A stretch of 37,605 bases of DNA. It comes from an uncultured Acidimicrobiales bacterium (GTDB lineage Bacteria; Actinomycetota; Acidimicrobiia; Acidimicrobiales; SZUA-35). How positions within the stretch are numbered: position 1 is the stretch's first letter; every line of letters begins with the position of its first letter. The notes beneath the pieces are model-generated. The model was not told the origin of the DNA, searched no databases, and was given only the letters and a program-made list of their open reading frames with translations. The stretch spans positions 1-37,605 of the forward strand of contig CALEWY010000141.1 of assembly GCA_937925335.1 (NCBI GenBank), given 5' to 3'. This document shows positions 14,603-23,096 of this stretch, in pieces. The translations under genes and the position numbers were made by a program.

Positions 14603-14674
14603 GAAGCCAGCACTGAGGCCGGCAGCGAAGCCAGCACTGAGGCCGGTCGGCAAGGCCAGCAAACGAGGCTGGCG
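14603..14674. repeat. 24-bp tandem repeat, three units, upstream of carD
   Basis: Units lie at 14603-14626, 14627-14650 (three mismatches) and a degenerate third at 14651-14674. They share the core GAAGCCAGCACTGAGGCCGG. They lie in the 229-bp gap before carD, 90-160 bp upstream of its start. In one plus frame they read as a repeated ASTEAG-type peptide, but no credible gene covers them. Confidence 0.7.
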
Positions 14675-14763
14675 TTGACCCTTCTGTTTCAATTGGCCGT
14701 GCTGGTTGGGAAAGCCGGGTCCACGACGCCATCCTTGAAGACCCAGCGGAGCAAGGAACTGCA

Positions 14764-15243
14764 TTGACCTTTAAATCAGGTGACCGGGTGGTGTACCCCC
14801 ATCACGGCGCCGCCATTATCGAGAAGACCGAAACGCGCGAGATCGCGGGCGAGAAGAAGAAGTACTTCGTACTGAAGACCGCCCATGACGAACTCACCGT
14901 TCGGGTTCCGGTCGACAAGGTCGATGAAGTGGGAATGCGCCCACCGATCAGCCTCGAAGATGTCGAGGATCTTTTTGTGCTCCTCGCGAAGAAGGATGTT
15001 CGTGAACCGGCCAACTGGAGCCGTCGTTTCAAGAACCACCAAGAGAAGCTGAAGTCGGGCGACGTCTACCAGGTCGCCGAGGTTGTTCGAAACCTCGCCC
15101 TGCGTGAGAAGGCCAAGGGTCTCTCTGCCGGCGAGAAGAACATGTACTCAAAGGCTCGCAAGGTGCTCGTCTCCGAGCTTTCCTTCGCACTCGACGTGTC
15201 TGAAGACGACGCCATGGACAAAGTCGAAGAGCAGCTCGTCTAA
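14764..15243 (+). CDS. carD: CarD family transcriptional regulator
   Basis: The 159-residue protein begins TFKSGDRVVYPHHGAAIIE, the near-invariant start of CarD, in the Tudor-like RNA-polymerase-interaction domain (to about residue 60). A helical DNA-binding domain follows, including the WSRRFKNHQEKLKSGDVYQVAEVVRNLALRE and LSAGEKNMYSKARKVLVSEL helices; the conserved Trp is present (ANWSRR). In actinobacteria CarD binds the RNAP beta subunit and stabilises the open complex, notably at rRNA promoters. The start is TTG 14764, supported by AAGGA upstream and by alignment of the MTFK beginning. The stop is followed by a strong hairpin. The neighbours usual in other actinobacteria (ispD, ispF) are absent. 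Confidence 0.95.
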   Translation: MTFKSGDRVVYPHHGAAIIEKTETREIAGEKKKYFVLKTAHDELTVRVPVDKVDEVGMRPPISLEDVEDLFVLLAKKDVREPANWSRRFKNHQEKLKSGDVYQVAEVVRNLALREKAKGLSAGEKNMYSKARKVLVSELSFALDVSEDDAMDKVEEQLV

Positions 15244-15279
15244 CGAGCCCTCGCCATCCGGCGCAAACAACGAACGAAT

Positions 15280-15321
15280 CGAATGGTCGCCACTCAGCAA
15301 GCCTGAGCTGGCGACCATTCG
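15280..15321 (+). terminator. strong hairpin after carD
   Basis: CGAATGGTCGCCA (15280-15292) and TGGCGACCATTCG (15309-15321) pair perfectly over 13 bp. An inner CTCAG/CTGAG stem extends the structure with a CAAGC loop and one bulged C. It lies 36 bp after the carD stop. No T-tract follows, but the stability is high. Confidence 0.75.
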
Positions 15322-15510
15322 CGTTCGGGGTGCCATCGCGGGTCAACGATCACCGTCGAATTCGCATGTCGGGCATCCCAGCGCTCGGCCAACGTAGGCA
15401 CCCTTATGCGCGAACGTGCGACCTGCCGCACCTCTGAGACCGATGAAGGTCAACTTTTGACCAGTCATCCCGCGGAAATCGCGGAAACCCACTATCTACG
15501 CAACGTTCCC

Positions 15511-15543
15511 TCGGGCGCGGGTCGGGCGCGAATCGGGCGCGCT
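15511..15543. repeat. three 11-bp direct repeats
   Basis: Units TCGGGCGCG plus two variable bases start at 15511, 15522 and 15533. An 11-bp period places each unit on nearly the same face of the helix, as for cooperative protein binding. It lies between two convergent terminators, so no downstream gene is obvious. Confidence 0.65.
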
Positions 15544-15552
15544 TGCGAAATC

Positions 15553-15585
15553 AACCCTCATCTACCTCAGAGGTTGATGAGGGTT
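15553..15585 (-). terminator. intrinsic terminator of the MBL-fold gene
   Basis: AACCCTCATC (15553-15562) and GATGAGGGTT (15576-15585) pair perfectly, and an inner ACC/GGT extension closes a TCAGA loop after a T-T mismatch. It is 6 nt beyond the stop codon. On the minus strand it is followed by GATTTC, a short U-run. Confidence 0.8.
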
Positions 15586-15591
15586 CGTGGG

Positions 15592-16428
15592 TTAGAAGCC
15601 GAGGAGTTTGAACATGGCTTGGGGGGTTTCGGTGTCGCCTCGGGAGAGGCGGGCTGCTCGTTCGACGTTGACGGCGTCGAACTCGCGGTTGGTCCACTCG
15701 TCCCACGGGCCCGCAGGCAAGGCGCTCACATCACCGTCGACCTCGACGCACGCAGTGAGATAGGCCGCAAGGTCAGCGACATCGCTCGCACCCCCGATCG
15801 AACCATGGCCTGGCACCACGGTTGCTCCGAGCTCGGAGATCGTCGTGAGGCTGGCAGCCCATGCGGCGGGGTCACCATCGAACGCAAGCGGCGTCACACC
15901 AAACGAGCCGAGCGCCCCAGCGAACACGACATTGGCAGCCGGCACCTGCACGGCCAAGTTCGACGGTGCCTCGCCGGGAAGGGGCACGGCGATCGCCGCC
16001 TCGGTGATCCAAGCGTTCTCCGCGATCGTGTGCGTGATCGGCCGAGTTTCGAACTCTTCGTGGAAGTCCTCGGCGAACTCCGGCAGCAACCGTCGAAGTG
16101 CTTCAAGGTTGGCTGGAGCATCGAGCTGTTCACTCGCAGCCTCGGATCCGTAGAACGCCGCTTTCCAGAACGCCCAGCTTCCGCCGGCAAACGGAACGCG
16201 GCTCGATGAAAGAACCACGCGCTTGATCGGCAGGTTGAGTTCGGCGGTCAGCTCTTCGACCTCACGACGGACGCCATGAGCGAGCCCGGGCGTGGTCGTT
16301 GAATCGATGATCGTGAGACCATCGGCATCGATCACCAACCCGATGTTCGAGTGGCCAAAGGACGGTTCGGGATGGGCGAAGGCGAAGACGCCCGTGCCGA
16401 GTTCGACGGTGTAATGCACCGCCCCCAC
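15592..16428 (-). CDS. metallo-beta-lactamase-fold protein lacking the HxHxDH metal motif
   Basis: The 278-residue protein follows the MBL-fold course: SFGHSNIGLVIDADGLTIIDSTTTPG (about 23-48), then a VLSSSRVPFAGGSWAFW segment, then EAPSNLAVQVPAANVVFAGALGSFG and TVVPGHG. The segment that normally reads THxHxDHxGG here reads SSSRVPFAGGS, so metal-binding His and Asp residues are missing; only the later VVPGHG His remains. The scaffold (IDS strand turn, VVFAGAL strand) is kept, suggesting a non-catalytic or repurposed role such as ligand binding. The start is GTG 16428. It lies 35 bp downstream of the DUF1501 gene on the same strand and may be read through from it. Confidence 0.75.
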   Translation of the reverse strand: MGAVHYTVELGTGVFAFAHPEPSFGHSNIGLVIDADGLTIIDSTTTPGLAHGVRREVEELTAELNLPIKRVVLSSSRVPFAGGSWAFWKAAFYGSEAASEQLDAPANLEALRRLLPEFAEDFHEEFETRPITHTIAENAWITEAAIAVPLPGEAPSNLAVQVPAANVVFAGALGSFGVTPLAFDGDPAAWAASLTTISELGATVVPGHGSIGGASDVADLAAYLTACVEVDGDVSALPAGPWDEWTNREFDAVNVERAARLSRGDTETPQAMFKLLGF

Positions 16429-16463
16429 GATAGGAGCAGCGCGTTCGCTGACGCTGCGTCTCC

Positions 16464-17807
16464 CTAGCGGAGCAAGCCCATGGCTTCGGCTGGTGGAGTG
16501 AACGTCGGGAAGACGTTGCCGACACCGGCGCGACCGCCGAGGATTTCGCTGACGGGCTGACGGAAGTCGGTGAGGACGCTGAGGTCACCACGGTCCGGGT
16601 CATCCTCGATCACGTCGGGATAGTCGTTTCCGAACACACCACCCTGGATGCCACCACCCATGGCCATGATCGTTGCGCCACGGCCGTGGTCGGTTCCGTT
16701 GGAGCCGTTCTCGTTGATCGTGCGGCCGAACTCGGTGATGACGATGATGCTCACCTCGTTGATCGAGCCATCGCTGGCGAGATCGTCGGTGAAGCCACGC
16801 AGGGCATCGGAGAGTTCAGCGGTACGACGCCAGAAGCGGCCGTCCGTGTCGCCAGGGGCGCCGAGTTCGTTGTGGTGATCCCAGCCGCCGAAGTCGATGG
16901 CGGCAGCGCGTAGGCCAAGACCGGAGCGAAGCATGATCGCCACGTCTTGGAAATCGCGGTTGAGGCCACGGTTGCTCGTGTAGAAGCCGTTGCCGGCGTC
17001 AGCGTTCAGAGCGTCGAGTGAGTCGACGACAGAGAGCACTTCGAGACCAGCACCGGTGATGCCGCCGCTCGAGTTGGCGTGGATGGCGTTGAGTGCCTGG
17101 CGGCCGCGGGTTCCGTTGCGGAATCCGCCGATGCCGAAGTTGCCGAGGTTGGGAACCGAGATGGTCTTGGCTGGTCCGCCGAGCAGGTCGATGGCCTGGG
17201 AGGCCTTGCCGACGCCGGGCATCGCTCCGCCGCCACCCTGGGCAGCGAGCATGCGGTTGAGCCAACCGGTGCGGACCGAAGCGGAGGCAGAGCCGCGCTC
17301 CCAGTACTGCTCGGCCCGGAAGTGGCTTCGGGTTGAGCTCTCAGAAGCGGGAAGACCAGCGGCCGGGATGATGGCGAGGTTGCCGCTTGCCCACATCGTC
17401 TCGTAGAGCGGAGCCATCGCGGGGTGCAGGCCGACGACACCGTCGATGCCGGTCGGGAACGCAGCGTTGGCGTTGGTGGAATCGAGGGGGAGCGCACCGC
17501 CGAATTCGCCGGGAGGCGGGATAGCGATCGTGGGGCGGAGATCTCGGTAGCTCTGGTAGCCGAACGGCGGCGTCAGCGACAGGCCGTCGCAGGCGCCTCG
17601 CAAGAACACGACGACGACGGCGTCGCCGGCTCCGGGGTTGCTCGGTGTTGCGAAGGCCAACCGTGGTCCGGCCACGGTGGCTGCGCCCATGGCGCCGACA
17701 CCGGCAAGCATCTTGCGGCGAGAGAAGGGCTTGTTGCCCGCTCGACGCTCTTCGAAACAGGGGCCGTCAACAGAACACGCATCGATGGTGGTGGAGGAAG
17801 TTGTCAT
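16464..17807 (-). CDS. DUF1501 family Tat-exported protein
   Basis: The 447-residue protein has a twin-arginine signal (SRRKMLAGVGAMGAATVAGPRLAFA, RR at 30-31). The DUF1501 domain shows VVVFLRGACDGLSLTPPFG, then a central SSTRSHFRAEQYWERG block, then AIDFGGWDHHNELG, VITEFGRTINENGSNGTDHGRGATIMAMGGGIQGG and a C-terminal FPTFTP. These motifs resemble the alkaline-phosphatase/sulfatase superfamily, with putative metal ligands in GWDHH and TDHGRG. It is exported folded. Activity is uncharacterised. The ATG at 17807 is 10 bp after the DUF1800 stop; the two families are regularly encoded together and probably act on the same surface substrate. Confidence 0.9.
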   Translation of the reverse strand: MTTSSTTIDACSVDGPCFEERRAGNKPFSRRKMLAGVGAMGAATVAGPRLAFATPSNPGAGDAVVVVFLRGACDGLSLTPPFGYQSYRDLRPTIAIPPPGEFGGALPLDSTNANAAFPTGIDGVVGLHPAMAPLYETMWASGNLAIIPAAGLPASESSTRSHFRAEQYWERGSASASVRTGWLNRMLAAQGGGGAMPGVGKASQAIDLLGGPAKTISVPNLGNFGIGGFRNGTRGRQALNAIHANSSGGITGAGLEVLSVVDSLDALNADAGNGFYTSNRGLNRDFQDVAIMLRSGLGLRAAAIDFGGWDHHNELGAPGDTDGRFWRRTAELSDALRGFTDDLASDGSINEVSIIVITEFGRTINENGSNGTDHGRGATIMAMGGGIQGGVFGNDYPDVIEDDPDRGDLSVLTDFRQPVSEILGGRAGVGNVFPTFTPPAEAMGLLR

Positions 17808-17817
17808 GGTGATGGCC

Positions 17818-19953
17818 TCAGCGGAGCTGGAAGAGTGGGTGGGCGAGAAGGAAGCTGGCGATTTCACGGACGGAGTCGTCCTCGACATCGGCGGCTGGTG
17901 TGGCGGCGGTGACGCCGACCAGGTCGAGCAGCGTGTCCTTGATGGCCGGAGCGATGCCGACCACGTTGAGTCGACCGACGATGCGGTCGTAGATCTCTCC
18001 AGCGGTGGCAGCGCCACTTCGCAGGGAGTTCACGTCGGTGAGGATCGGGTCGGGTTCGTTCGGGTTCGTGTGGAAGTCGTTCGCGAGGCGAGCGGTGAAT
18101 CCCCAACGATCGAGCAGGCCGTTTGAGCTGAGCCACGGTGTTGCGAAGTCCGGATAACCATCGGGCTGATCCCAACGCCACACGTCGTGGTTCAAATCGC
18201 CGAGGCGGAATCGGATCGTGCGAGCCGCATCCGTGTTGGGATCGGTCGGGACCGACGAGCCGAGGCCTCGCATTGCGGCCATCACGAGCTCGAACGGACG
18301 GTTCATCTTCAGCCCGGCAGACGATGCGAACTCGTCGCTCTCGAACAGGGCCCGAAGGACCGGCACGATGGCGGTGTCGTTTGCGAGGTAGACCGAAGCG
18401 AGTGCGTTGACCAAGGTCGTCGACGGGTTGTCAGAAACGAATCGACGAGCGATCTTCCAGCAGATGTGGCGAGCGGTCGTGGGGTGACGAGCGAGGAAGT
18501 TGACGAGTGCGACACCGTCGGCCTCGCCGCCGCCACCACTGGTGAAGGCGCCGCCGAGGATCGAAACCGTCTCGTTGTGGTGGTAGTCCGGGCGATAGCG
18601 GAAGTCGCTGTAGTTGCCAGCGTTGCGGTCGGTGAAGACGCCCCAACCGCTCATGATCAGCGAAGCACCACGAACGTCGGCCTCGGTGTAGTCCTGCGTG
18701 CCGTCTCGGTTGATGCCGAGGCTGTGCAGTTCGAGGAGCTCACGTCCGTAGTTCTCGTTCACACCGGACGAGCTGTTGGCGTTGCTCCGGTAGTTGTCGA
18801 GATAGACCATCATTGCCGGCGACTGAGCCGAGGCGAGGAGCAGGTCGGCGTAGCGCCCCATGGCGTTCCCCCGAATGACCCGCTCCTGGTAGTCGAACAT
18901 CAAGTGGCGGTAGCCACCGTTGTCTCGAAGGTTCACGTTGAGGTGATCCATCCAGAGGTGGACCATGTTCTCGAAGAGCTGGTAGCGGGAGTACCGAGCC
19001 CGAACGACGTTGGAGTGTGTGAGCTCCTCGTCGAACGGATCGTTGTCTTCACGAACGATTTGGTAGGCCTGCTGGCGAGATGCTCCGAGGAATCGGAAGT
19101 CACCGAGGAGGCTCTCAGTGGCCGGGTCGGGACGATCCCAGCCGAGTTGCTGCTCGACCCATGCGCCGGTTCCGAGGCGAAGCAGTTCGCTCTCGATCTC
19201 GGCTGAGACGCCGAAGGTCATCCGGCCGGCGAGCAACGAAGCTGATGCTGGCGGGATTGGAGGGGCCGTCGTTGGCGGTGCGGTGGTGGGTGCTGCTGTC
19301 GTTGGCGCAGCCGTGGTCGGGACGGCGGCGGTTGTTGCGGGCAGCGTGGTCGACGGCGTTGGTGGCGGCTGGGTCACGCCGGTGGTTGCGGGTGCACCGG
19401 TGGTCGGGGCCGTCGTTGGCGCTGGGCGTTGCGTCGTTGCGGGGCGACGAGTGGTGTTCGGGCTGCCCGTGACCGGCGGGCGAGTGGTGTTGCCGCCGCC
19501 ACCGGCGGAGCGTTGCGTTGTTGTCGTCCCACGACCGTTCGTCGTCGATGTCGTGGCGTCAGCCGACGGTGCCTGCGTGGTTGGTGCTCCGGGAACGTCG
19601 TCGACCAGCGGCAGCTTGTCAGGAGCCAACGTCGAGTCGTCTGGGGTGGGCAGCGAGTTGTTCGGCCACGTGTTTGCGGTCGATTCGCCGGCGTCAGCCG
19701 TCTCGTTGTCGTTACACGCAACCGCCAAGGTCGCCAGCACAGCGGTCCCGAAGAGAGCTCGGCGATTCAACGCTCCGTTGGAAAGACCAGCGGTGTTCGC
19801 TGAGTCATCTCGGACATCGACGCTTGATGGGGCCGTTTCGTCGACCGGAGTGTCGGCGGCGTGTTCGATGTCTGGCTTTTGGAGCAGATTTCCTGGGCGA
19901 GGAAGGCGCACGAAGCGGTCCTTTGGGGAGTTGACCTCGTCCCGAGTGGGCAC
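17818..19953 (-). CDS. DUF1800 family protein with Tat-like lipoprotein signal and Pro/Thr linker
   Basis: The 711-residue protein has an unusual N-terminus: about 60 polar residues, then NRRALFGTAVLATLAVAC (RR at 64-65, lipobox Cys80), pointing to Tat-dependent lipoprotein export. A Thr/Pro/Ala-rich linker of about 150 residues follows. The DUF1800 domain starts near residue 235 (ASLLAGRMTFGVSAEIESELL). It includes ENMVHLWMDHLNVN, NENYGRELLELHSLG, RPDYHHNETVSILGG and a C-terminal EIASFLLAHPLFQLR. The function is unknown. It forms an operon with the DUF1501 gene 10 bp downstream. GTG 19953 is the start, divergent from the acyl-CoA dehydrogenase gene with a 142-bp gap. Confidence 0.88.
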   Translation of the reverse strand: MPTRDEVNSPKDRFVRLPRPGNLLQKPDIEHAADTPVDETAPSSVDVRDDSANTAGLSNGALNRRALFGTAVLATLAVACNDNETADAGESTANTWPNNSLPTPDDSTLAPDKLPLVDDVPGAPTTQAPSADATTSTTNGRGTTTTQRSAGGGGNTTRPPVTGSPNTTRRPATTQRPAPTTAPTTGAPATTGVTQPPPTPSTTLPATTAAVPTTAAPTTAAPTTAPPTTAPPIPPASASLLAGRMTFGVSAEIESELLRLGTGAWVEQQLGWDRPDPATESLLGDFRFLGASRQQAYQIVREDNDPFDEELTHSNVVRARYSRYQLFENMVHLWMDHLNVNLRDNGGYRHLMFDYQERVIRGNAMGRYADLLLASAQSPAMMVYLDNYRSNANSSSGVNENYGRELLELHSLGINRDGTQDYTEADVRGASLIMSGWGVFTDRNAGNYSDFRYRPDYHHNETVSILGGAFTSGGGGEADGVALVNFLARHPTTARHICWKIARRFVSDNPSTTLVNALASVYLANDTAIVPVLRALFESDEFASSAGLKMNRPFELVMAAMRGLGSSVPTDPNTDAARTIRFRLGDLNHDVWRWDQPDGYPDFATPWLSSNGLLDRWGFTARLANDFHTNPNEPDPILTDVNSLRSGAATAGEIYDRIVGRLNVVGIAPAIKDTLLDLVGVTAATPAADVEDDSVREIASFLLAHPLFQLR

Positions 19954-20042
19954 ATGAGATGAGGTCGGTGGTTGACGGTCCCCGGTGGTATCGGCTCATT
20001 GGTGCGCAAAAGTTGAGGGGCATTTTTGTGGACGGCATGATT

Positions 20043-20077
20043 CGGGTGGCCCCAGAGTCAAAGGGTTGAACCACCCG
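20043..20077. promoter_or_regulatory. inverted repeat next to the acyl-CoA dehydrogenase ribosome-binding site
   Basis: CGGGTGG (20043-20049) and CCACCCG (20071-20077) pair perfectly with a 21-nt loop. The right arm abuts the GGGAGG Shine-Dalgarno sequence. It could be an operator or a leader hairpin; evidence is positional only. Confidence 0.3.
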
Positions 20078-20095
20078 GGAGGTAATGTCATCGGT

Positions 20096-21892
20096 GTGAC
20101 GACCTACGAACCGCCGCTCCGAGACCTTCGATTCGCGCTCGATGAAATCGCCGACCTACCCGGTGTTCTGCAAGCCGATCTCTTCAACCACGTCGATGCC
20201 GACACCGTGCATGTCGTGCTCGAAGAAGTCGGCCGTTTCATCGCCGAAGTGATCGCTCCAACAAATGTCGATGGCGATCAAATCGGCACGGTGTGGAGCG
20301 CCGGCGACGACCGCGGCGTGGTCACAACACCGGATTCGTTCAAGAAGGCCTACTCACAGCTGGTCGACTCCGGATTCGGAGCGATCCCGTTCGAACCCGA
20401 CTACGGCGGCGGTGGTTTCCCGTGGATGGTCGGACTTGCGATCCAAGAGATGTTGACGAGCGCAAACATGGCGTTCTCGCTTTGTTCGCTGCTCACCCAG
20501 GGAGCGATCGATGCCTTCTTGCATCACGCAACCGACGAGCAAAAGAACGTCTACTTGCCGAAGATGCTCACCGGTGAGTGGGCTGGCACGATGAACCTCT
20601 CCGAGCCTCAGGCCGGCTCAGATGTTGGTGCGGTCGCAACGAAGGCTGAACCCGTCGGTGACGGTTCGTACAAGATCACCGGCCAGAAAATCTGGATCAC
20701 CTACGGCGAACACGACATGGCCGAGAACATCGTCCACCTCGTGCTCGCTCGCACACCCGACGCACCTCCCGGCACCCGAGGTATCTCAATGTTCGTCGTG
20801 CCGAAGTTCTTCGTGAACGAGGACGGAACGCTCGGCGATCACAACGACGTCAACTGCGTCTCCATCGAACACAAGCTGGGAATCCACGGCAGCCCAACGT
20901 GTGTGTTGAGCTACGGCGACAACGACGGCGCCATCGGTTGGCTGATCGGCGACGAATTCTCCGGAATGCGCAACATGTTCACGATGATGAACAACGCCCG
21001 CCTCTCGGTTGGGCTGCAAGGCCTTGCCATCGCCGAGCGCGCCTACCAGCACTCGCTCGAGTACGCGATCGAACGCAAGCAGGGCACGGCGATCGGTGCC
21101 CCGAAGGGCGAACAAAGCCCCATCATCGACCACCCAGATGTTCGTCGAATGCTGATGACGCAACGCAGCTGGATCGATGCGATGCGCTGCCTAATCTACA
21201 CCAACGGCGCGGCCCTGGATCGAGCCTCGTCATCGACCGGCGACGATCGCACGGAGGCGAAAGAGCTCGCCGATCTGTTGATCCCTCTTTCCAAGGGCCT
21301 CTGCACCGACCTCGGCAACGAGCTGACCTCGATCGCCGTGCAGGTCTTTGGCGGCATGGGCTACGTCGAGGAAACCGGCGCAGCCCAGCATTATCGAGAC
21401 ATTCGGATCGGAACGATCTACGAGGGCACCAACGGCATCCAGGCCGCGGATCTCGTCGGCCGAAAGCTCTCGATGCGCGGCGGTGGCGTGATCACCGATC
21501 AACTCGATTCTTATGATCAGCTGGCAGCCAAGCTCGGATCGAATGAGCGCCTGGCAGTGTTCGGCTCCAACCTGACCGACGCAACGGCTGCCGCTCGCAC
21601 GGCAACTCAGTGGCTGCTCGATCACGGCGCAACCGATCCCAACGCAGCACTCGCCGGATCCGCGCCCTACTTGCGCTTGCTCGGCACGGTCGTGTGCGGT
21701 GGATTGATGGCGGGAGCAGCCTTGACCGCTCTCGAGCAGATCGAAGCCGGCGTCGACACCGAGTTCTACGAGGCGAAGCTGATCTCCGCCAAGTTCTTTG
21801 GTGAGCAGTTGTTGCCAACTGCAACCGGCCTTGTCGGCGCGGTGTGCGCAGGTGCCGACGATCTGTTCGCACTTGCGCCCGGCCAACTCTGA
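20096..21892 (+). CDS. acyl-CoA dehydrogenase, long form (DmdC/FadE5-like)
   Basis: The 598-residue protein has the extended N-terminus of the 3-methylmercaptopropionyl-CoA dehydrogenase/FadE5 subgroup (TTYEPPLRDLRFALDEI), the LSEPQAGSDVGAVAT flavin loop, GQKIWITYGEHDMAENIVHLVLAR, a helical FAD domain with NNARLSVGLQGLAIAERAYQ, and catalytic Glu in IYEGTNGIQA. The extra C-terminal domain (after about residue 470) is also a subgroup feature. It catalyses FAD-dependent alpha,beta-dehydrogenation of an acyl-CoA; substrate not predictable. The start is GTG 20096, with GGAGG upstream. The stop overlaps the start region of the MFS transporter gene. Confidence 0.92.
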   Translation: MTTYEPPLRDLRFALDEIADLPGVLQADLFNHVDADTVHVVLEEVGRFIAEVIAPTNVDGDQIGTVWSAGDDRGVVTTPDSFKKAYSQLVDSGFGAIPFEPDYGGGGFPWMVGLAIQEMLTSANMAFSLCSLLTQGAIDAFLHHATDEQKNVYLPKMLTGEWAGTMNLSEPQAGSDVGAVATKAEPVGDGSYKITGQKIWITYGEHDMAENIVHLVLARTPDAPPGTRGISMFVVPKFFVNEDGTLGDHNDVNCVSIEHKLGIHGSPTCVLSYGDNDGAIGWLIGDEFSGMRNMFTMMNNARLSVGLQGLAIAERAYQHSLEYAIERKQGTAIGAPKGEQSPIIDHPDVRRMLMTQRSWIDAMRCLIYTNGAALDRASSSTGDDRTEAKELADLLIPLSKGLCTDLGNELTSIAVQVFGGMGYVEETGAAQHYRDIRIGTIYEGTNGIQAADLVGRKLSMRGGGVITDQLDSYDQLAAKLGSNERLAVFGSNLTDATAAARTATQWLLDHGATDPNAALAGSAPYLRLLGTVVCGGLMAGAALTALEQIEAGVDTEFYEAKLISAKFFGEQLLPTATGLVGAVCAGADDLFALAPGQL

Positions 21893-23057
21893 TTCCACCG
21901 GGATCGCGGCCCTTGGCCTAGCGATCTTCGTCGTCGCGCTCGGAACCAACGTCTCCACACCGTTTCTGGTGCTCTATCGCGAACGGCTCGACCTTGGCCC
22001 GAGCGCAACCCAAGCGATCTTCGCCGTCTACGTGGTCGGCATCTTGCTCACGCTTCTGGTCGCCGGTCCGTTGTCGGATCGTTTCGGGCGGCGGGCGATC
22101 GTGTTGCCGTGCCTAGCGATGTCGGCGGTTGCATCGATCGTCCTCATCGGCGGTCGTGACAGCTACGCGTTGCTCCTCGTCGGCCGGATCCTGCTCGGTG
22201 TGGCGAGCGGTGCAGCGCTGAGCGTCGGGTCTGCATGGCTGCTCGAGCTATCCGGACCGGGGAAAGAAGCGCGAGCGGCGGTGTTGACCACGATCGTGAC
22301 GTTCACCGGATTCGGCTTCGGGCCGGTGCTCTCCGCCGGTTTCGACTTGGCCGGCGCCGCGCCCCTGGTTGCGCCGTTCATCCTCCACGCGGCGATCGCG
22401 GTCGTGTCACTGGCGGTCGTGTGGAAGACGCCCGACCCGCGCGAGCGGCGATCGGATGGGGGCTGGATCGTCCGTCTGCGGGTGCCTCCTCACGCCCGTC
22501 GAATCTTTGTCACCACGATCGTCCCGGCCGTGATTTGGACCTTTGCGTTCCCCTCCACCGGCTTCTCGCTCTTCCCCGTTTTGTTGGCCGACTTTGCCGA
22601 CGACAACGCCGTTGTCGTCGCGGCTGCTTCGGGTTGCATCACGGCGATGGCCGGACTCATCGCCCGGCCAGTGGTGGCCCGGCTCGGAGCCAGCCGAGGC
22701 CTCGTCGCAGCCCTGATCATCGGCGTATTCGGCTACGCACTCGGGACCACTGCGTTCGTGACCGAGCAGTGGTATCCGGTGATCCTCGCCGCCGCCTGCC
22801 TGGGCGCTGCGTCAGGCACCTTGACGGCCAGCGCGCTGACCCTCGTTGGCGAATTTGCAGACGACGAGTCGAGAGGTTCGCTCACCTCGACGATGTATCT
22901 GCTCGCCTACCCAGGGATGGTGATGCCGATCGTGCTCACCAGCGTTGCCAGCGTTTCGTCCATCGAAACGGCGCTGATCGGGGTGACGTGTGTGGCTTCA
23001 ATCGCTGCGTTGTTGGTCGGGCGCGCAACCTCGAAGCTCGATCTTGTAGCTCGCTGA
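21873..23057 (+). CDS. major facilitator superfamily transporter
   Basis: The 394-residue protein has about 12 hydrophobic helices and the MFS loop 2-3 signature GPLSDRFGRRAIV (about residues 63-75), with a second, weaker repeat near ARPVVARLGASRG after the central loop. The central cytoplasmic loop is short (TPDPRERRSDGGW). It resembles drug-efflux MFS proteins, but the substrate is unknown. The start is uncertain: TTG 21873 leaves a short polar N-terminus, GTG 21852 adds seven residues. Either overlaps the acyl-CoA dehydrogenase gene (20 or 41 nt), implying translational coupling. Confidence 0.85.
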   Translation: MRPANSDSTGIAALGLAIFVVALGTNVSTPFLVLYRERLDLGPSATQAIFAVYVVGILLTLLVAGPLSDRFGRRAIVLPCLAMSAVASIVLIGGRDSYALLLVGRILLGVASGAALSVGSAWLLELSGPGKEARAAVLTTIVTFTGFGFGPVLSAGFDLAGAAPLVAPFILHAAIAVVSLAVVWKTPDPRERRSDGGWIVRLRVPPHARRIFVTTIVPAVIWTFAFPSTGFSLFPVLLADFADDNAVVVAAASGCITAMAGLIARPVVARLGASRGLVAALIIGVFGYALGTTAFVTEQWYPVILAAACLGAASGTLTASALTLVGEFADDESRGSLTSTMYLLAYPGMVMPIVLTSVASVSSIETALIGVTCVASIAALLVGRATSKLDLVAR

Positions 23058-23096
23058 ACGGGAAGGAACCGGCGGAGTCGGTAGTTTCTGCCAGTG

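Larger units (their letters stand above)
15244..15591. other. 348-bp intergenic region between convergent carD and MBL-fold gene
   Basis: I see no gene here. It contains the carD terminator (15280-15321), a GGTCAA-CTT-TTGACC hairpin (about 15448-15462), an 11-bp triple repeat (15511-15543), and a minus-strand terminator (15553-15585). About 230 nt lie between the two terminators without an assignment. Confidence 0.6.

Noticed and set aside
15406..16209. Plus-strand frame of 267 codons starting between the two terminators
   Set aside because: Most of it is antisense to the MBL-fold gene and the product is Arg/Gly-rich with no domain.
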